Below, piece by piece: positions 60,999 through 64,000 of a DNA stretch of 64,000 nt. The stretch lies in contig NZ_JAHSTV010000010.1 of the NCBI RefSeq assembly GCF_019145235.1, positions 1-64,000 of the forward strand, given 5' to 3'. A program made the position numbers and the translations under genes. This DNA is from Pseudomonas farris (GTDB taxonomy: Bacteria; Pseudomonadota; Gammaproteobacteria; Pseudomonadales; Pseudomonadaceae). Positions within the stretch are counted from its first letter, which is position 1, and every line of letters starts with the position of its first letter. Under the pieces are notes generated by a model. The model saw only the letters and a program-made list of their open reading frames with translations. It did no database searches and was not told the DNA's origin.

Positions 60999-63869
60999 AT
61001 GCAGAAGAAGCTCAGTGATGCATATCTGACGGCTGTGGCCAACGAAGAACTGGAAATACTGGACTGCCTGATGGATTACGTCGAACGGATGATTCGAGAA
61101 GGCTGCCTCGAGTATCGCAGCTTGCGGCGCGAAGCTTATGGCAAGACGGTATGTATCGTTCAGGAAAACGGTCAAAAAGACACCTATCGGTTAGGTATGG
61201 ATTCGCTGACTTATCCGAAAAAAAATTCGGGATATGCAACGCCGCACTCACCAATTGGACGTTTGTGCTCAGTAGTCAGTCTGGGCTATCAGGGGTATTC
61301 CATACGCTGGGGTGATTACCGCGTTAATGAGGTTCGTCGGTTCCGTCGGCACGACTTCGAAGAGCTGGACAAGCAGGTTAGAAACTTCAGGGCAATGCTC
61401 GTCGAAAATGACAAGGGCGCGAGCACCGTTGAGAATTTGCGAGCTTTGGTCGCGAAGCTGTTGGCTCCTAGGCCGGAATCTGTAGTTGAATCGGACGCAA
61501 AGACAGAACTTTCTGGAGTAAATCTGTCCTCTGTTGAACCTGCTCCGCCAAGCTTGGGCGAAACCGCACTAGTTGCGTCAGGGGTGGAAGCCGAGCAGCC
61601 CCGGGAACCACTACAGCCTGCATTGATCCTTGAAATTCTCGACGATGAAGATGATGCGGCGATTGAAGGCATCATCACTCATTCCGACCTCGATATGGAT
61701 GGCGAACCCGAGGAGTTTTCCGAATATATAGGTCTGGACGAAGACTTCTTCCTCAACCGTACCTGGGCACAGGACAAGATCATTTCCCGATCGCCCGTGG
61801 GCCCGATGTGGGTAGAGGGGGTTGCCGGTTCCGGTAAGACCTCGGCGGCGCTGGGTCGCACTAAGATGCTGTGTGACTTCAACTCCAACGTGGTTTCAGA
61901 CAGTGAGATGTTTAGGCAAATCCTTGGCGATGAATTCGACTACTGGGAAGGACGCTTTGCCGGAAAGTTCTCTCAGGAGGGCTGCGTCGGCTTTGTCAGA
62001 ACGGCTGAACTGATCCTGTATCTGAAGGAAACCTGTAGTCGTTTGGGTATGGCTAACCTGCCGGTGATGGAATACCACGAATTGCGCTCGCGGTTGCGAA
62101 ACCATCGCAAGCTGGAAAGCTCCGGCGGTCCCGTCAAAAGATTCAAACACAGCAGTGAGGACAACCATCCACTGACCTCGACCTTGCAATGGCTTGACGC
62201 TGCAAGTTTCGCTGTTGCGCAGGTGATTGCCCGCGACTTGAGAGCTCAGGTTTCACTACTGAGTTCTTCCATTACGAAGGATCTTCCTGCCAATCAGCTC
62301 AGTCTTCTCACCGCTGCAATTGAGTTGCTGTCTCTGCGAGTCGAGGAGTTGAGCAGGGCGATCGAGAACCCTGTGGTTGCTCGCGGCGTATTGAGTGGGC
62401 TGGTTGTCAGGTTGCAGGAGCTAATTCAGAAGGTTGAATCACGCATCTTGGGTACTGATGTCCTTACCATCCAACTGGGCGGCAAGCTGGTTTATGGCAC
62501 TGGTCAGCCGGAATTGGCCAAGGGGCTGATCGAGCAGGAGGTTGATTTCTTCCTAGACCCGAACACGGTGCTGGTTCTCTATCAAGTGCCAACTGACTCA
62601 GGGCTTGGGGAAGGAGTGAAGCTTTGTGTCTCCAGCTCTGGATACGAGTTCTTTGATACTGCTCGGCAGGGTATTGATCTTGCCGAAGCCTTGCAATGTG
62701 CTGATCAGAAAGAACCTGTAAGAGTCAAAATTCCGGCCTTGACGGATGTAATGCTCGCATTCTTCATGCCCGCCAATGAGCTGTTCATGAGACTGGGACA
62801 CAGTGTTCCTCTCCTGTTCCTTAACAAGGGTGGCCTTAAGAGAATCAGGATCAAAAGGGGACTAGGCAGGATAGCGGCTGAAGGTACTGAATCATCAGCC
62901 AAGATGTTCTCGAGCCTGGCACGAGAAAAACTGGTCAAACCGCTGAAAAACTTTGCCTATTTCTATGCCAAGGCGCTTGAAGACGAGAGATTACTTTTTC
63001 CTGACCAAGTAGTGGCACAACAAGTGCTTGAACGCTTGCAGACATACCGGCTGTGTGACGCCGATATTGATTTGCTACTGTGTATTGCTCACGATATTGC
63101 CTTTAAATCGGAAAAGGGTTCCCTTCCCTCGGGGCTACTTTCGTCTAGCTACTACCAGAGTGTGTTTGTCGACGAGGTGCAGGATTTCACTGAGCAACAG
63201 ATCTATCTGATGACCTCTCAAGCTGACCCCGAGTACCACGCAATCACTGTTGTAGGCGACCGCTCGCAGCAACTGTTGCGCAACGAGCAATTGCACATCA
63301 CAGACTGCTTCCCGGGAGGTTTGCGCCCTGAGTTTGTCCGTCTGGACGAGAACCTGCGGCAGAAGAGCCAGCCTGAGCTGGCGGACTTTAGCGCTTTACT
63401 GCGCAAGCTTTTCGAAACGGGCACGCATGCTGACCTTCAGATGCTGGATACCTATCTGCTGCATGATCAAGTCAGCAACACAAGTGCGTACTCTCTGCAG
63501 AGCTTTGCGGATCGCGAGCAAGAATTCGCTTACCTCTGTGACATTATCTCTAATATCTCGGAAGATCTGACAGTTGCGGTCGTTTTACCCGACCAAGCGT
63601 TGGCGTTTGAGTTGCACAACTATTGCGAGCAAAGACTTGAAGGCAGCTTCCGTAAAATGAGCATGTCAGAGCATATAAATCTTGCCAAAAAGTACCTCGT
63701 GCATTTTACCTCTGTGCTGCATGTGAAGGGCTTGGAGTTCGATGTCGTACTGCTGCCGATGATTGAGCGTTACGATCTTGCTCAGCCGATTTTCAGGAAT
63801 CGGTTGTATGTGGGCTGTACCCGTGCAAGGAAAAGTTTGGTCATGAGCCGGTTGACACATTCTTCCTGA
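60999..63869 (+). CDS. UvrD/Rep-like SF1 helicase, large unknown N-terminus
   Basis: This is a 956-aa protein. The ATG at 60999 is taken (GTG 9 nt upstream possible). Residues 1-270 match no recognised family and hold a Glu/Asp-rich linker (about 215-250). The helicase core has Walker A VEGVAGSGKTSAAL (about 270-283), motif II SVFVDEVQDFTEQQ (about 719-732), motif III AITVVGDRSQQLL, LDENLRQK, motif V VLHVKGLEFDVVLLPMIE and motif VI NRLYVGCTRARKSL. This is the UvrD/PcrA/Rep class. It starts 950 bp from the SNF2 operon in the opposite direction and could belong to the same island system or act alone. Confidence 0.85.
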   Translation: MQKKLSDAYLTAVANEELEILDCLMDYVERMIREGCLEYRSLRREAYGKTVCIVQENGQKDTYRLGMDSLTYPKKNSGYATPHSPIGRLCSVVSLGYQGYSIRWGDYRVNEVRRFRRHDFEELDKQVRNFRAMLVENDKGASTVENLRALVAKLLAPRPESVVESDAKTELSGVNLSSVEPAPPSLGETALVASGVEAEQPREPLQPALILEILDDEDDAAIEGIITHSDLDMDGEPEEFSEYIGLDEDFFLNRTWAQDKIISRSPVGPMWVEGVAGSGKTSAALGRTKMLCDFNSNVVSDSEMFRQILGDEFDYWEGRFAGKFSQEGCVGFVRTAELILYLKETCSRLGMANLPVMEYHELRSRLRNHRKLESSGGPVKRFKHSSEDNHPLTSTLQWLDAASFAVAQVIARDLRAQVSLLSSSITKDLPANQLSLLTAAIELLSLRVEELSRAIENPVVARGVLSGLVVRLQELIQKVESRILGTDVLTIQLGGKLVYGTGQPELAKGLIEQEVDFFLDPNTVLVLYQVPTDSGLGEGVKLCVSSSGYEFFDTARQGIDLAEALQCADQKEPVRVKIPALTDVMLAFFMPANELFMRLGHSVPLLFLNKGGLKRIRIKRGLGRIAAEGTESSAKMFSSLAREKLVKPLKNFAYFYAKALEDERLLFPDQVVAQQVLERLQTYRLCDADIDLLLCIAHDIAFKSEKGSLPSGLLSSSYYQSVFVDEVQDFTEQQIYLMTSQADPEYHAITVVGDRSQQLLRNEQLHITDCFPGGLRPEFVRLDENLRQKSQPELADFSALLRKLFETGTHADLQMLDTYLLHDQVSNTSAYSLQSFADREQEFAYLCDIISNISEDLTVAVVLPDQALAFELHNYCEQRLEGSFRKMSMSEHINLAKKYLVHFTSVLHVKGLEFDVVLLPMIERYDLAQPIFRNRLYVGCTRARKSLVMSRLTHSS

Positions 63870-64000
63870 TTTTCATGCTGGAGTGAATCGCCCTAATTCT
63901 GCGGAAAATCTTCATGTCTTCGATAGAGGTCGGTAAGGGAACGGTGAACCCATCTTTTCACCCCCGCTAAGCCCCGACATGGTGGACACTATTTTTTAGT

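Noticed and set aside
63900..64000. TGGTGGACACTATTTTTTAG at the window's end as a transposon end
   Set aside because: It faintly resembles TGACACTTTTTAGACAC near 60737, but the window stops and no transposase is visible.

Overview
The window looks like a chromosome segment of a fluorescent-group Pseudomonas. Three things point there: the GC-rich codon use, the paired 'GCGGGCTTGCTCGCGAAG' REP repeats between genes, and the gene families (MHS transporters, DUF1302/DUF1329 operon, DUF6124, FecIR with a ferrisiderophore receptor). This is an inference from sequence style; no comparison was run.

Left part (about 1-22,100) is largely a hydroxyproline catabolism locus. It follows a PepSY/cytochrome b pair and an MHS transporter. 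It holds a GntR regulator, 4-hydroxyproline 2-epimerase, a three-subunit D-hydroxyproline dehydrogenase, a PAS-AraC regulator, an amino-acid ABC transporter, an aconitase X-type cis-3-hydroxyproline dehydratase, a second proline-racemase-family protein with an unusual Ser/Thr active site, the pyrroline-hydroxycarboxylate deaminase, a second MHS transporter, a ketoglutarate semialdehyde dehydrogenase and a pyrroline-2-carboxylate reductase. Together these would take 4-hydroxyproline to 2-oxoglutarate and 3-hydroxyprolines to proline. A repeated operator-like palindrome, ATATCGTATACGAAAT, ties the transcription units together. A DUF6124 gene with a hairpin-rich leader is embedded in the locus, and an Ohr/OhrR-like pair follows it.

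Middle (22,200-50,300). A six-gene minus-strand operon encodes DUF1302, DUF1329, a YCF48-type beta-propeller, an RND/MMPL exporter, an acyl-CoA dehydrogenase and an acyl-CoA ligase, and looks like an envelope lipid or hydrophobic acid system. Next come a small hydrolase and an AraC regulator. A seven-gene minus-strand operon then encodes a quinone oxidoreductase, a TauD dioxygenase, a beta-keto acid cleavage enzyme, an MFS transporter, a DsbA/FrnE-type protein, a Rieske ferredoxin and a YeiH-type exporter, with a divergent MocR regulator. A TIM-barrel isomerase/MFS pair and an iron-responsive FecI-FecR-TonB receptor set follow.

Right part (50,400-64,000) is accessory DNA. It has gene debris (a truncated amino-acid binding protein and a probable integrase C-terminus), a 50-nt 3' remnant of a tRNA-Pro(GGG) gene with its terminator, and lower-GC genes. 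The remnant is a likely island boundary. Beyond it lie two tiny hydrophilic proteins and a minus-strand cassette: an SNF2-type helicase, an actin/Hsp70-like ATPase with a long disordered N-terminus, a short decayed or unknown stretch, and a 398-aa unknown protein. After a 0.95-kb AT-rich gap with a decayed tRNA(CAU) remnant comes a large UvrD-like SF1 helicase. The SNF2/Hsp70-like/unknown cassette is the best candidate here for an undescribed conflict or defence system.
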